Below, piece by piece: positions 31,602-40,291 of a DNA stretch of 64,000 nt. Source of the DNA: Cupriavidus pampae (GTDB lineage: Bacteria; Pseudomonadota; Gammaproteobacteria; Burkholderiales; Burkholderiaceae); NCBI RefSeq assembly GCF_914271485.1, contig NZ_CAJZAG010000002.1, positions 702,346-766,345 of the forward strand, given 5' to 3'. The stretch's first letter is position 1; every line of letters starts with the position of its first letter. Below the pieces are notes generated by a model, which was given only the letters and a program-made list of their open reading frames with translations, had not been told where the DNA came from and ran no database searches. Position numbers and translations under genes: made by a program.

Positions 31602-34340
31602 GTGAATCTATCCGATATTGCAGTGGTATCTGCAACCCCTACCACCACGACCTCCACCACGTGCCCGTACTGTGGCGTCGGCTGCGGCGTGCGTGCGACC
31701 GTGCGTGCCGACGGTCAGGTGGAGATCCAGGGCGATGCCGATCACGCGTCCAACCACGGCCGGCTTTGCGTCAAGGGTTCGGCGCTTGGCGATACGGTCT
31801 CCCTCGACGGACGGCTGCTGCATCCGCAGATGCGCGAAGCCGACGGCTCGCTGCAACGCGTGTCGTGGGATACCGCACTCGACGCGGTGGCGCAAGGTTT
31901 CTCGAAGATCGTCGCGGAGCACGGCCCCGATGCCGTGGCGTTGTATGTATCGGGCCAGATCCTGACCGAGGACTACTACGTCGCCAACAAGCTCATGAAG
32001 GGCTTTATCGGATCGGCGAACATTGATACCAACTCGCGCCTGTGCATGTCGTCGGCGGTGGCCGGTCACAAGCGCGCGTTCGGCGAAGACCTCGTACCGT
32101 GCAGTTACGAGGACCTTGAACTGGCCGACCTCGTGGTGCTGGTGGGCTCGAACACCGCGTGGTGCCATCCGATCCTGTTCCAGCGCCTGTTGAAGGCTCG
32201 CGAAGCGCGGCCCGAGATGAAGATCGTGGTCATCGATCCACGCCGCACCGCCACCTGCGAGATGGCGGACCTGCATCTGCCGTTGCGCGTGGGCAGCGAC
32301 GTGACGTTGTTCAACGGCCTGCTCGCCTATCTGGCGCGCCATGGCCATGCCGACGAGGCTTTCGTCGCCGCGCATACCTCGGGGCTCGACGACACGTTGC
32401 GCGCGGCGGATGCCGAGGGCATGGATGTCGCGGCGGTGGCCCGCGCCTGCCGGCTCGATCCGCGTGACCTCGAAGCGTTCTACAAGCTGTTCGCGGATAC
32501 ACGCAAGGTTGTCACCGCGTTCTCGATGGGCGTGAATCAATCGTCGGCAGGTACCGACAAGGTCAACAGCATCATCAACTGCCATCTGCTGACGGGCCGC
32601 ATCGGCGCGCCGGCGATGGGGCCGTTTTCGCTGACGGGCCAGCCCAACGCCATGGGCGGCCGCGAAGTCGGCGGTCTGGCCAATATGCTGGCCGCGCATA
32701 TGGAGCTGGCCGACCCGCTGCACCGCGATATCGTGCAGACGTTCTGGCAATCGCCGGCGATGGCCGACCGTCCAGGCCTCAAGGCGGTGGACCTGTTTCA
32801 GGCCATCGAATCGGGCCGCGTCAAGGCGGTGTGGGTCATGGCGACCAATCCGCTGGTGAGCCTGCCCGATGCGGATCAGGCCCGGCGCGCGCTGGCCAAG
32901 TGCGAACTGGTGGTGGCGTCCGACATCGTGGTGAGTACCGATACCAATGACGCCGCCCGCATCCTGCTGCCCGCGCTCGGCTGGGGCGAGAAGGACGGCA
33001 CGGTGACCAACTCCGAACGTCGCATCTCGCGCCAGCGCGCGTTCCTGCCGGCGCCGGGCGAGGCGCGCGCGGACTGGGACATCATCAGCGATGTGGCGCG
33101 CCGCATGGGCTTCGCCGGCTTCGACTACACCGCGCCGCACGAGATCTTCGACGAGCACGCGCGGCTGTCCGCGTTCCGTAACGGCACCGCCGACGACGGC
33201 GACGCCTGGCGCGCATTCGATATCGGCGGTCTCACAGGCCTGGACAAGAACGACTACGACACGCTGGCACCGGTGCAATGGCCCCTGCCCCGGGATGCGA
33301 AGGCCGGCACGCAGCGGCTGTTCGCCGATGGCCACTACGCCACGGCGGATGGTCGCGCACGCTTCGTACCGACGCCGCCACGCGCGCCCATGCATGCGCC
33401 CGATGACGACTATCCGCTTGTGCTCAACACCGGCCGTGTTCGCGATCAGTGGCACACCATGACCCGCACCGGTCGTTCGGCACGTCTTGGCGAACATATG
33501 CCCGAGCCGATCGTCGATATGCATCCACAGGATGCGCTGCTGTGCGGCGTCAGCGAGGGCCGTCTCGCACGCATCAGCAGCCAGTGGGGGGCGATGGTCG
33601 CGCGCGTACGCCACGGGGGTGGCATTGCGCGCGGCACGGTGTTCGTACCGATCCACTGGAACGATCAGTTCAGTTCCGACGCGCGCGTCGGCGCGGTGGT
33701 GAATCCGGTGGTCGATCCGGTCTCGGGCGAACCCGAGTTCAAGCACACGCCCGTGCGCATCGAGGAATTTCGCGTGTCGTGGCACGGCTTTGTGCTGGCG
33801 CGCGATGGCGTGGATCTGGAACGCCTGACGTGGTGGACGCGCGTGCAGGGACGCCAGTTCCACCGCTACGAGTTCGCGGGACGCGAGGCGATTAGCGACC
33901 GCTCGGCATGGGCGCGCGATCTGCTCGGCGTGACGGATGCCGATGCGGACTGGATCGAGTACGAGGATCGTACCGCCGGCGTGTATCACGCGGGGTATGT
34001 GGTGGACGACCGGCTCGTGGCCTGCGTGTATGTGTCCACGCGCCCCGACCTGCCTTCGCGTACGTGGCTGTCGCAACTGTTCGCGCATGAGCGGCTCGAA
34101 GATGCGGACCGTATCGGCCTGCTGCTCGGGCAGCCGATGGAAAAGGTGGCGGATGCCGGTCCAACCGTCTGCTCGTGCTTCGGCGTCGGGCGCAATACGA
34201 TCTGCGACGCGGTGCGCAAGCACGACCTCAAGACACCAGCCGAGATTACCGCGTGCGTGAAGGCTGGCGGCAATTGCGGCTCGTGCGTGCCGGAGCTCAA
34301 GAAGCTGCTGGTGGAGATTCGCGTGGAAGAGACCGCTTGA
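31602..34340 (+). CDS. nasA: assimilatory nitrate reductase, catalytic subunit
   Basis: A 912-residue molybdopterin oxidoreductase. It has an N-terminal [4Fe-4S] motif (CPYCGVGCGV, with the fourth Cys in GRLCVKGSA), the NasA active-site region TNSRLCMSSAVAGHKRAFGED, and the MATNPLVSLPDAD pterin-binding region. The C-terminal dinucleotide-binding domain is followed by a BFD-like [2Fe-2S] domain (VCSCFGVGRNTIC and CVKAGGNCGSC). It reduces nitrate to nitrite in the cytoplasm; no Tat signal is present, as expected. Start GTG 31602. Last gene of the operon. Confidence 0.95.
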   Translation: MNLSDIAVVSATPTTTTSTTCPYCGVGCGVRATVRADGQVEIQGDADHASNHGRLCVKGSALGDTVSLDGRLLHPQMREADGSLQRVSWDTALDAVAQGFSKIVAEHGPDAVALYVSGQILTEDYYVANKLMKGFIGSANIDTNSRLCMSSAVAGHKRAFGEDLVPCSYEDLELADLVVLVGSNTAWCHPILFQRLLKAREARPEMKIVVIDPRRTATCEMADLHLPLRVGSDVTLFNGLLAYLARHGHADEAFVAAHTSGLDDTLRAADAEGMDVAAVARACRLDPRDLEAFYKLFADTRKVVTAFSMGVNQSSAGTDKVNSIINCHLLTGRIGAPAMGPFSLTGQPNAMGGREVGGLANMLAAHMELADPLHRDIVQTFWQSPAMADRPGLKAVDLFQAIESGRVKAVWVMATNPLVSLPDADQARRALAKCELVVASDIVVSTDTNDAARILLPALGWGEKDGTVTNSERRISRQRAFLPAPGEARADWDIISDVARRMGFAGFDYTAPHEIFDEHARLSAFRNGTADDGDAWRAFDIGGLTGLDKNDYDTLAPVQWPLPRDAKAGTQRLFADGHYATADGRARFVPTPPRAPMHAPDDDYPLVLNTGRVRDQWHTMTRTGRSARLGEHMPEPIVDMHPQDALLCGVSEGRLARISSQWGAMVARVRHGGGIARGTVFVPIHWNDQFSSDARVGAVVNPVVDPVSGEPEFKHTPVRIEEFRVSWHGFVLARDGVDLERLTWWTRVQGRQFHRYEFAGREAISDRSAWARDLLGVTDADADWIEYEDRTAGVYHAGYVVDDRLVACVYVSTRPDLPSRTWLSQLFAHERLEDADRIGLLLGQPMEKVADAGPTVCSCFGVGRNTICDAVRKHDLKTPAEITACVKAGGNCGSCVPELKKLLVEIRVEETA

Positions 34341-34350
34341 GAAAGCGGCC

Positions 34351-34977
34351 TCAGCTCCCGACGCGATAGCGCTCGATCATCTGCCGCACCGCGCTGACAT
34401 AGCGCTGCGTTTCGGCGTACGGCGGCACCCCGCCGTATCGCTCCACCGCCGCCTCGCCCGCATTGAAGCCCGCCAGCGCGAGGTCGACGCTGCCGCTGAA
34501 GCGTGCCAGCAGCCATGCGTAGTAGCGGACCCCACCGCGGATATTCTGCGTCGTGTCGAACGCATCCCTCACGCCGAAACGCAGCGCGGTGCCCGGCATC
34601 AACTGCATCAGGCCTTGCGCACCCGCGCGCGATATCGCGCGTGGATTGAAAGCCGACTCGACATGGATGATCGCGCGCACGGTCGCCTCGTCGATACCAG
34701 ACTCGCGCGCGCTGGTCTCGATCTCGCGCGCGTAGGACGCCGTATCGAGTGGTCGTGGCAGATAGGGCTGCGCGGGTTCGCGGCGGGGTAATGGGGCCAC
34801 GTAGATGCCCGGTAGCCGGCGGCATTGCATGCCGGGCACTGGCTGGCTGACGTAGCGCTTTGCCCCCGCCCCCTCTTCGCAGGCGAACATGGCCTGCGCG
34901 GGCGCGGCGGCAAGCAACGCGCAGAGTGCGATGCCCATCGCCACCCCGCGTGGATTGACGAGCGTGACCGTGAACAT
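34351..34977 (-). CDS. lytic transglycosylase (SLT domain)
   Basis: A 208-residue secreted protein with a signal peptide (GVAMGIALCALLAAAPAQA) and a C-terminal SLT domain. The catalytic Glu107 lies in IIHVESAFNP, followed by SRAGAQGLMQLMPGTA and FNAGEAAVERYGGVPPYAET. It cleaves peptidoglycan glycan strands. It lies 20 bases after the GH19 chitinase gene, at the end of the chitinase-secretion cluster. It may open the cell wall for the secretion machine, as dedicated transglycosylases do for other secretion systems. Start ATG 34977 has GAGG 7 bases upstream. Confidence 0.9.
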   Translation of the reverse strand: MFTVTLVNPRGVAMGIALCALLAAAPAQAMFACEEGAGAKRYVSQPVPGMQCRRLPGIYVAPLPRREPAQPYLPRPLDTASYAREIETSARESGIDEATVRAIIHVESAFNPRAISRAGAQGLMQLMPGTALRFGVRDAFDTTQNIRGGVRYYAWLLARFSGSVDLALAGFNAGEAAVERYGGVPPYAETQRYVSAVRQMIERYRVGS

Positions 34978-34997
34978 GGCGCGCCTCGCGCAACCGG

Positions 34998-36977
34998 CTA
35001 CTTGGTGTTGTCCTCGACGATCTGGCCGTTGTATTCGACCTTGCCGCGGAAATAGTAGTCCGTGCACTTCTGGTAGTCGCCCGGAATGACGAGCGAGAAC
35101 GGCATCTGGTAATCGACGAGCTTGCAGCCGATTGCCGGCTTGCCGTCGCGCCACGACCAGTCCTTGTCCAGATACGCCTTGACCGCCGCGGCCGAGCCTT
35201 CCACAAAGCCGCGCATGTCGGCGCAGCCGAGCGGCTCCTCGGGCACGATCGGCACGCCGAGTTCTTCCGCCATCGCGCGATACGCGGCAATGCGGTTGAC
35301 CACCTGCGACTTCTCCGCGCCGCCTCCACCGCATTCGATACCGCCGTTGATGATGTACACGGTGGCGCCAAAGCCGGGCTTCATATTGTTGCCGAGGTCC
35401 ACCGCATTGGGCTTCCACGTGCCATCGACCACCCACGTCATCGGCGGCTTGGGCGTCTGCGGGGTCACCGCGAACCACACCGCCGACGCGAAGTTCAGCC
35501 AGGTGTCCGCGACCTTGCCTGGATTATCGAGCAGCAGGTTCACATCGCCGTAGAGCGCCTGCGAGAATGGTCCGAAGTTGTAGTTCCATGACAGTTGCTT
35601 GGACCCGCGCCCGAAGTAGTCGAGGAACTGTCCGCTGGCGTTCTTCGCGCATGCATAGAAGATCCAGTTCGTCGCGTGCGAGCCCGGTGCGCATTGCTGG
35701 TAGGACCCGACCGACGACCCTTCCTCGTAGCCCGACTCGCGCAGGAACCAGAGGCCCTGGCGCCAGCTCTCGATCGGCGCATCTTGCGGCATTCTCGCGA
35801 GCACCGCGTTGTTGTGGTCGGGGTATCCCGAGCGCGCCTGCGCCGGCGTGAGCGATGGCCAGTTGGCGCCGGTCTCCTGCACGAAGTGCGCGAACGATGT
35901 GGCCAGCAGCTTCTTGCAGATCGCCACCGCATCGCGGCCATCCGCGTAATCGCCGCAGTACGCCGGGAACTTGGCGATGCCGCGCAGCAGGTTCACATAC
36001 GAATACTTCGTATGCCTGATGGGAAAGATGGCATCGAACTTCGCTTCGGGAAGGATCTGCTCCACGCGCCGCACGTTGGGCGGATTCTCGGCGCGACCTG
36101 GCTGGACCGATTCCACCTCGGCGTCGGGCAGCACGCGCAGCGCATCGCGAATCAGCGCGATCTGGCCGGCGGTCTGGTCGACCATCGCTTTCTCCGTCTG
36201 GGCAAGTTCCGCCCCCGATGGGTAGCCCGCGGGCGCGGCAATGTAGATGACCTTCGGCTTGTACGCGGCCGGCGCGGGAGCGGGAGCCGGGGTTGGCGAT
36301 GGTGCCGGCGCGGGCGATGGCGCGGGCACCGGTGCTGGTGCTGGTGCTGGTGCTGGTGCTGGTGTTGGCGCGGGTGCTGGTGCTGGCGCGGGTGCCGGTA
36401 CCGGTGCCGGTGCTGGTGCTGGTGCTGGTGCTGGTGCGGGCGCCGGTGCCGGTGCCCCCGAACACGCGCCCAGATCCTCCCATACACCCCACGACCCCGA
36501 TTGCGCGGGATTGTCACCCTGCGTCCACCACTTGTTGCGATAGTTGCGGCCGTTGTACGTCACGCGCGAACCGGCCTCGGCATAGGCCTGCCCCGGCGCC
36601 CATGCCGCAAAGCACCCGCCCGCCGGTGCCGGTGACGGTGCCGGAGCAGGCGTGGGCGAGGGAGCGGGCGAAGGTGCTGGTGCTGGTGCTGGCGACGGTT
36701 GCGGAGACGGCGCAGGTGCGGGTGCGGGCGCGGGTGCTGGTGTGCCCGACGCCGGCCCCACATCGCGCCACAGCGTCGGCGATGCCGCCGGATTCCATCC
36801 CGCGCCCACGAACGCCGTATGCGCCTGCAGCGCCTGGTAGAGGCGACCGTTGTACGTCACCTGCACACCCGGCGCGTAGGTCGCGCCCTCGCGCCACGCT
36901 TCCTGCGCGAGCGCCGCGCCCGTGACAATCGCCAATGCCGCGGAGATCAACGGCAGAGTCCTGTGAGCGAAGGCCAT
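34998..36977 (-). CDS. GH19 chitinase with two chitin-binding modules
   Basis: A 659-residue secreted enzyme. A signal peptide (cleaved near ALAQ-EAW) precedes a first CBM5/12-like module (AWREGATYAPGVQVTYNGRL), a Pro-Ala linker, a second module (CFAAWAPGQAYAEAGSRVTY, then NKWWTQGDNP), a long (PA)n linker, and a C-terminal GH19 domain (about residues 240-659). Catalytic Glu368 lies in HFVQETGAN, and the hallmark YFGRGSKQLSWNYNFG follows. GH19 enzymes cleave chitin by inversion. ATG 36977 is preferred over the ATG two codons earlier because of GGAG spacing. Last large gene of the type II-like secretion operon, and probably its substrate. Confidence 0.93.
   Translation of the reverse strand: MAFAHRTLPLISAALAIVTGAALAQEAWREGATYAPGVQVTYNGRLYQALQAHTAFVGAGWNPAASPTLWRDVGPASGTPAPAPAPAPAPSPQPSPAPAPAPSPAPSPTPAPAPSPAPAGGCFAAWAPGQAYAEAGSRVTYNGRNYRNKWWTQGDNPAQSGSWGVWEDLGACSGAPAPAPAPAPAPAPAPAPVPAPAPAPAPAPTPAPAPAPAPAPVPAPSPAPAPSPTPAPAPAPAAYKPKVIYIAAPAGYPSGAELAQTEKAMVDQTAGQIALIRDALRVLPDAEVESVQPGRAENPPNVRRVEQILPEAKFDAIFPIRHTKYSYVNLLRGIAKFPAYCGDYADGRDAVAICKKLLATSFAHFVQETGANWPSLTPAQARSGYPDHNNAVLARMPQDAPIESWRQGLWFLRESGYEEGSSVGSYQQCAPGSHATNWIFYACAKNASGQFLDYFGRGSKQLSWNYNFGPFSQALYGDVNLLLDNPGKVADTWLNFASAVWFAVTPQTPKPPMTWVVDGTWKPNAVDLGNNMKPGFGATVYIINGGIECGGGGAEKSQVVNRIAAYRAMAEELGVPIVPEEPLGCADMRGFVEGSAAAVKAYLDKDWSWRDGKPAIGCKLVDYQMPFSLVIPGDYQKCTDYYFRGKVEYNGQIVEDNTK
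36290..36450 (-). repeat. low-complexity (Pro-Ala)n-encoding tract in the GH19 chitinase
   Basis: Six-base units of the GGTGCT/GGCGCG type on the plus strand repeat many times and encode the PAPAP linker before the catalytic domain. Several units are identical (for example five consecutive GGTGCT copies near 36330-36360), a setting for replication slippage. It is coding linker, not a CRISPR or satellite array. Confidence 0.8.
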
Positions 36978-37002
36978 GACCATTCTCCTTGTCGCGGCGT
37001 TC

Positions 37003-37518
37003 TCAACGCCGCATCATGCTGCTGCTCGGGTAATGCGCAAACTTCCACTCGCTGTAGCTCTTCTGCAGAGCGAAGCTCGCGTACTCGTCAGGAAATCCGT
37101 CCTGCTTGAGCGGTGTGCCAGCCGCGCCGCTATACACGCCGTACAGTTCGCCCGCCGGACCACGTATCTCCTTCCAGTCAGCCCCCGTGCCGGGGTCCGC
37201 CATCGGATCCCGATAGCGCGCGCGCAAATGCCGCCGCGCGAACGACGCGCGCGGATCCGACAATAGATCGTTGAAATCGCGCGGATAAGCGCCGCTCGCA
37301 TCCGCCGCCACAAAGCTGCGGATCGCCGCGTGGATCGCATGGCCGTTGCGCAGCAGTTCTTCCTCGCGCGAGCGCTGCGCGAGGGTGCTCCACATGTCGC
37401 CGACACGCGCCAGATAGATGCCCATCAGCGCGACGCACATGAGTGCCCAGATAATGCCGAAGCCGCGCGCACGTGCGTCCGTGCCGGCGCGCCTACCACG
37501 AGCTGTAGTCCGTGCCAT
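37003..37518 (-). CDS. type II secretion pseudopilin-like protein (minor, no Glu5)
   Basis: 171 residues. A basic leader (TARGRRAGTDARARG) ends in a G-F prepilin-like cleavage site. The hydrophobic helix GFGIIWALMCVALMGIYLA follows, without the Glu at position 5 that major pseudopilins carry. The globular part ends with the EWKF motif shared by GspG-like proteins of this locus. It overlaps the preceding pseudopilin gene by 26 bases. It is probably a tip subunit, analogous to GspK which also lacks Glu5; that assignment is inference. Confidence 0.72.
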   Translation of the reverse strand: MARTTARGRRAGTDARARGFGIIWALMCVALMGIYLARVGDMWSTLAQRSREEELLRNGHAIHAAIRSFVAADASGAYPRDFNDLLSDPRASFARRHLRARYRDPMADPGTGADWKEIRGPAGELYGVYSGAAGTPLKQDGFPDEYASFALQKSYSEWKFAHYPSSSMMRR

Positions 37519-37900
37519 CTTTCGCCTTTCCGCTCGCGCCACTGCGCACGTCATACACGCCCGGCTTGCCATCAGGCGACGTCACGGTCTTCCATGTCGT
37601 ACGACTCTGCGTCACGGTATCCAGCGGGATCTCGCGCAGGTAACGCTTCTGCACGAGTTCGTCCAGCGCGCCCGGATAGCGGCCTTCGTCCGCGCGAAAT
37701 CGATCGATCGATTCGCGCATGGCAGTCAGGTTCTCGCGCAGCACGGTCTCGCGCGCCTTGTCGGTCTGGCCGAAATAACGCGGCACGACCAGCGTCAACA
37801 GCGTCGCCATGATCGCCAGCACCACCAGCAGTTCAATCAGGGTGAAGGCCTTGCAGACCGCCCTCACGAATATGGCCGGTGCGCGCATGGTGTTCACCAT
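37493..37900 (-). CDS. GspG-like pseudopilin
   Basis: 135 residues with the class III prepilin signal KAFTLIELLVVLAIMATLLTLVVP (Phe1 after Ala rather than Gly, and Glu5 present). The body aligns with GspG (DKARETVLRENLTAMRESIDRFRADEGRYPGALDELV) and ends GKAKDGTDYSSW. It needs a prepilin peptidase, and none is encoded in the window. Start ATG 37900 overlaps the preceding pseudopilin stop by 7 bases; ATG 37888 is an alternative. Confidence 0.85.
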   Translation of the reverse strand: MVNTMRAPAIFVRAVCKAFTLIELLVVLAIMATLLTLVVPRYFGQTDKARETVLRENLTAMRESIDRFRADEGRYPGALDELVQKRYLREIPLDTVTQSRTTWKTVTSPDGKPGVYDVRSGASGKAKDGTDYSSW

Positions 37901-38379
37901 TGCCGGTAGGGAACGCCGTTGAGCCCGACATCCGTCGACTGCGAATACACGTCGTAGACATCGGTCCCTTCACGCGGCGCATCGGCCGGGCTCGCATAGC
38001 TGCGCCGGCCCCAGGTCTTGTCATCGGCCGTGCTGGGGCAATCGCACATCGGATCGCGCGGAATACGCCGCAGGAAGTAGATGCCCGCCTTGGTCGGACT
38101 GGTCTTGTCCGGTACGCCCTTGACCAGCGTCTCCAGCGTGGCCGGATAGCCGCTATCACCGATGGTCCGCTCGATCTTGCCCGCCTCCACGGCGGCCTTG
38201 TACGCGTCGATGGCATCCCGGATTTTCCACAGCACGCGCTTGAGTTCCTCCTCCTTGGCGCGTTGCGCGGCCACCTGCGTCAGAGGTAATGCCACAGCGG
38301 CGAGCATGCCGACGATGGCCAGCGTCACCAGCATCTCGATCAGCGTGAACGCGCGCACGCGTGGGAGGAGGTGTGACAT
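37894..38379 (-). CDS. type II secretion pseudopilin
   Basis: 161 residues with a canonical prepilin segment (RAFTLIEMLVTLAIVGMLAAVALP, Glu5 present) and a GspG-like C-terminal domain with GDSGYPATLETLVKG and the end VYSQSTDVGLNGVPYRQW. A small Cys pair (MCDCPS) may form a disulphide. It follows the secretin gene by 10 bases. One of three pseudopilins in this operon besides the GspG at 45714. Confidence 0.86.
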   Translation of the reverse strand: MSHLLPRVRAFTLIEMLVTLAIVGMLAAVALPLTQVAAQRAKEEELKRVLWKIRDAIDAYKAAVEAGKIERTIGDSGYPATLETLVKGVPDKTSPTKAGIYFLRRIPRDPMCDCPSTADDKTWGRRSYASPADAPREGTDVYDVYSQSTDVGLNGVPYRQW

Positions 38380-38389
38380 CCCAGCGCTC

Positions 38390-40291
38390 CTATGGTCCCG
38401 CCGGCTTCGGCCCCGGCGCGGTTGCCGGAGCCGGGGCCGGCGCCATCGGCGGCGGTGCCGAGGGTGGCGGCGCTCCACCGCCTCGCGGCGGCGGCATGCG
38501 AATGACCTGATCGCTCGAGATGACGTCGCGCTCGGTCGTAATACGCCCCTCGGTACCCGAGTCGAACACGACGATATTGCTAGCCGGAATCTCCTGATTC
38601 CTCACTACGCGCGGCGTCAGCAGCAGAATCAGCTCAGTCTGGCTTGCATCATTGGAGCGCGTGCCAAAGATGCGATCGAGGATCGGGATGCGGCTCAGCC
38701 CCGGCAGCCCCTGTCCCGAATTGTGCTCGCCGCGCTGGAGCAGCCCCGCGAGCACCTGGGTCTGGTTGTTGCGCACGCTCATCACGGTCTCCGCCGAGCG
38801 CGTGCCGATCTGGTACACGATCAAGCCACTGCTGGTGCGGATGGTGTCGGTGACGTTCGATACTTCGAGCCGCATCTTCACCTGCACGTCGCTGCTGCCA
38901 ACGATCACGGGCGCCACTTCAAGCGTCAGGCCGACGTCCTGATAGTTCACGCTCTCGGAACTGAAATTGCTCGACAGCGTGGTAGTCACCACGGGCAGCC
39001 GGTCGCCGATCAGCACCTTGGCCTTCTCGCGATTGCGCACGCGAATTCGTGGCGACGCCAGCGTCTTGGTCTTGCCCTGCTTCTGCAGCATATTGAGCGT
39101 GATCGAGGGCTCGCCGAGTCGCACCAGAATGTCGCTGCCGTTCAGGTGACGCAGTTGATCGAACGTGAGAAACCCGGGGGGACGCACCGTGGGATCGTTG
39201 CTGTCTGGCAGCGGCTGCGGCGTAAAGCTGACCTGCTCCGGATACAGGATGCCAAACTGCAGCAGATCCGAAGCTGTCACCTCCAGGATCTGCGCCTCGA
39301 TCACCACCTCGGCCGGCATCACGTCGAGCGCGGCCACCAGTCGCTCCGCCACCTTGATCGCCTCGGGCGTGTCGCGTATGACAATCGCGTTGGTGCGCTC
39401 GTCGAGAACCAGGTCCTTCGACTTGACCATCTGCTTGAGCATCGCCAGCACCTGCGGCGCCTGCGCGTTCTGCAGATAGAACGTGCGCACCACGAGGTCC
39501 CGATACTCGGCCTCCTTGTCCTGCCGCTTCGGATAGATCAGCAGCGAGTTGCCGCTCACGATCTTGCTGGCAAGCTGGTTGGCCTGCAGCACCAGCGTCA
39601 GGACCTGGCGCACCGGCGTATTGGTCGCGTAGATGGTAGTGGGCACAGTGGCGACCACCTCGCGATCGAAGGTGAAATTGAGGCCGGTGATATTGGAGAC
39701 GAGTTCGAAGATGCTGATCAGCGGCTGGTCGCGGAACTGCACCGTGATCGGCTGGCTGAGGTCGCGCGACAGCTGAGGCCCGAGGTCCCGCCCTTTCGGC
39801 GCGCTGAGTTCGTTGCGCAATCGTGCCGCGCGCGCATTGCCAGGCTGTTTGGCCAACACGTCGCTGACGATGGCAAGGGCCTCTTCGGGACGCTCGGCGC
39901 GCACCGCCTCCGCGTGCGCCACCGCCATGTCGAGTGGCGCCTGCCGATCGATCCACTCGATCATCGAGGTCGGGTTGTCATCGCCGGGCGCGGCCTGCTG
40001 CGCGCGTTGCGCAAAGTTGCGCGCCTGCGCGGCATCGCCCGCTTCATAAGCCACCACCGCGCGCGTCAGATAGTCGTCCATGACCTGACGGCGCCGTTGC
40101 AGGTAGCGGCTGCGGATATCGAGGTCGTCCGGATACTGCGCGGACGTCTGCGCCAGCACCTGCAAGGCCTCGTCGGGCGGCAGGCCCGCGAGCTTCGTAT
40201 CCAGTTCGCGGTAGCGCATGTCGGCTGCGCAGGAACTCAGCAGGAGCAGCGCCACCGTCACGCGCGTCACGACCATACCAAGCCGGTTCAT
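38390..40291 (-). CDS. gspD: secretin of the chitinase export system (GspD/PilQ-like, TPR N-terminus)
   Basis: A 633-residue outer-membrane secretin lipoprotein (lipobox LLSSC, Cys about residue 21). Residues about 30-170 are TPR-like helices (KLAGLPPDEALQVLAQTSAQYPDDLDIRSRY). Next come an STN domain (VQFRDQPLISIFELVSNITGLNF), an N1-type domain, and the secretin barrel (VGLTLEVAPVIVGSSDVQVKMRLEVS to LILLLTPRVVRNQE). The C-terminal tail is Pro-rich. TPR-secretin fusions occur in MshL-like and other non-canonical systems, not in classical GspD. Overlaps the preceding gene by four bases. Confidence 0.9.
   Translation of the reverse strand: MNRLGMVVTRVTVALLLLSSCAADMRYRELDTKLAGLPPDEALQVLAQTSAQYPDDLDIRSRYLQRRRQVMDDYLTRAVVAYEAGDAAQARNFAQRAQQAAPGDDNPTSMIEWIDRQAPLDMAVAHAEAVRAERPEEALAIVSDVLAKQPGNARAARLRNELSAPKGRDLGPQLSRDLSQPITVQFRDQPLISIFELVSNITGLNFTFDREVVATVPTTIYATNTPVRQVLTLVLQANQLASKIVSGNSLLIYPKRQDKEAEYRDLVVRTFYLQNAQAPQVLAMLKQMVKSKDLVLDERTNAIVIRDTPEAIKVAERLVAALDVMPAEVVIEAQILEVTASDLLQFGILYPEQVSFTPQPLPDSNDPTVRPPGFLTFDQLRHLNGSDILVRLGEPSITLNMLQKQGKTKTLASPRIRVRNREKAKVLIGDRLPVVTTTLSSNFSSESVNYQDVGLTLEVAPVIVGSSDVQVKMRLEVSNVTDTIRTSSGLIVYQIGTRSAETVMSVRNNQTQVLAGLLQRGEHNSGQGLPGLSRIPILDRIFGTRSNDASQTELILLLTPRVVRNQEIPASNIVVFDSGTEGRITTERDVISSDQVIRMPPPRGGGAPPPSAPPPMAPAPAPATAPGPKPAGP

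Noticed and set aside
31608..34223. 871-codon open frame on the minus strand opposite nasA
   Set aside because: Same cause: nasA on the plus strand is complete with both iron-sulfur motifs, and the antisense product has no domain signal.
36290..36450. Regular six-base repeats resembling a CRISPR or satellite array
   Set aside because: The units are in frame and encode the Pro-Ala linker of the GH19 chitinase; there are no unique spacers or cas genes.
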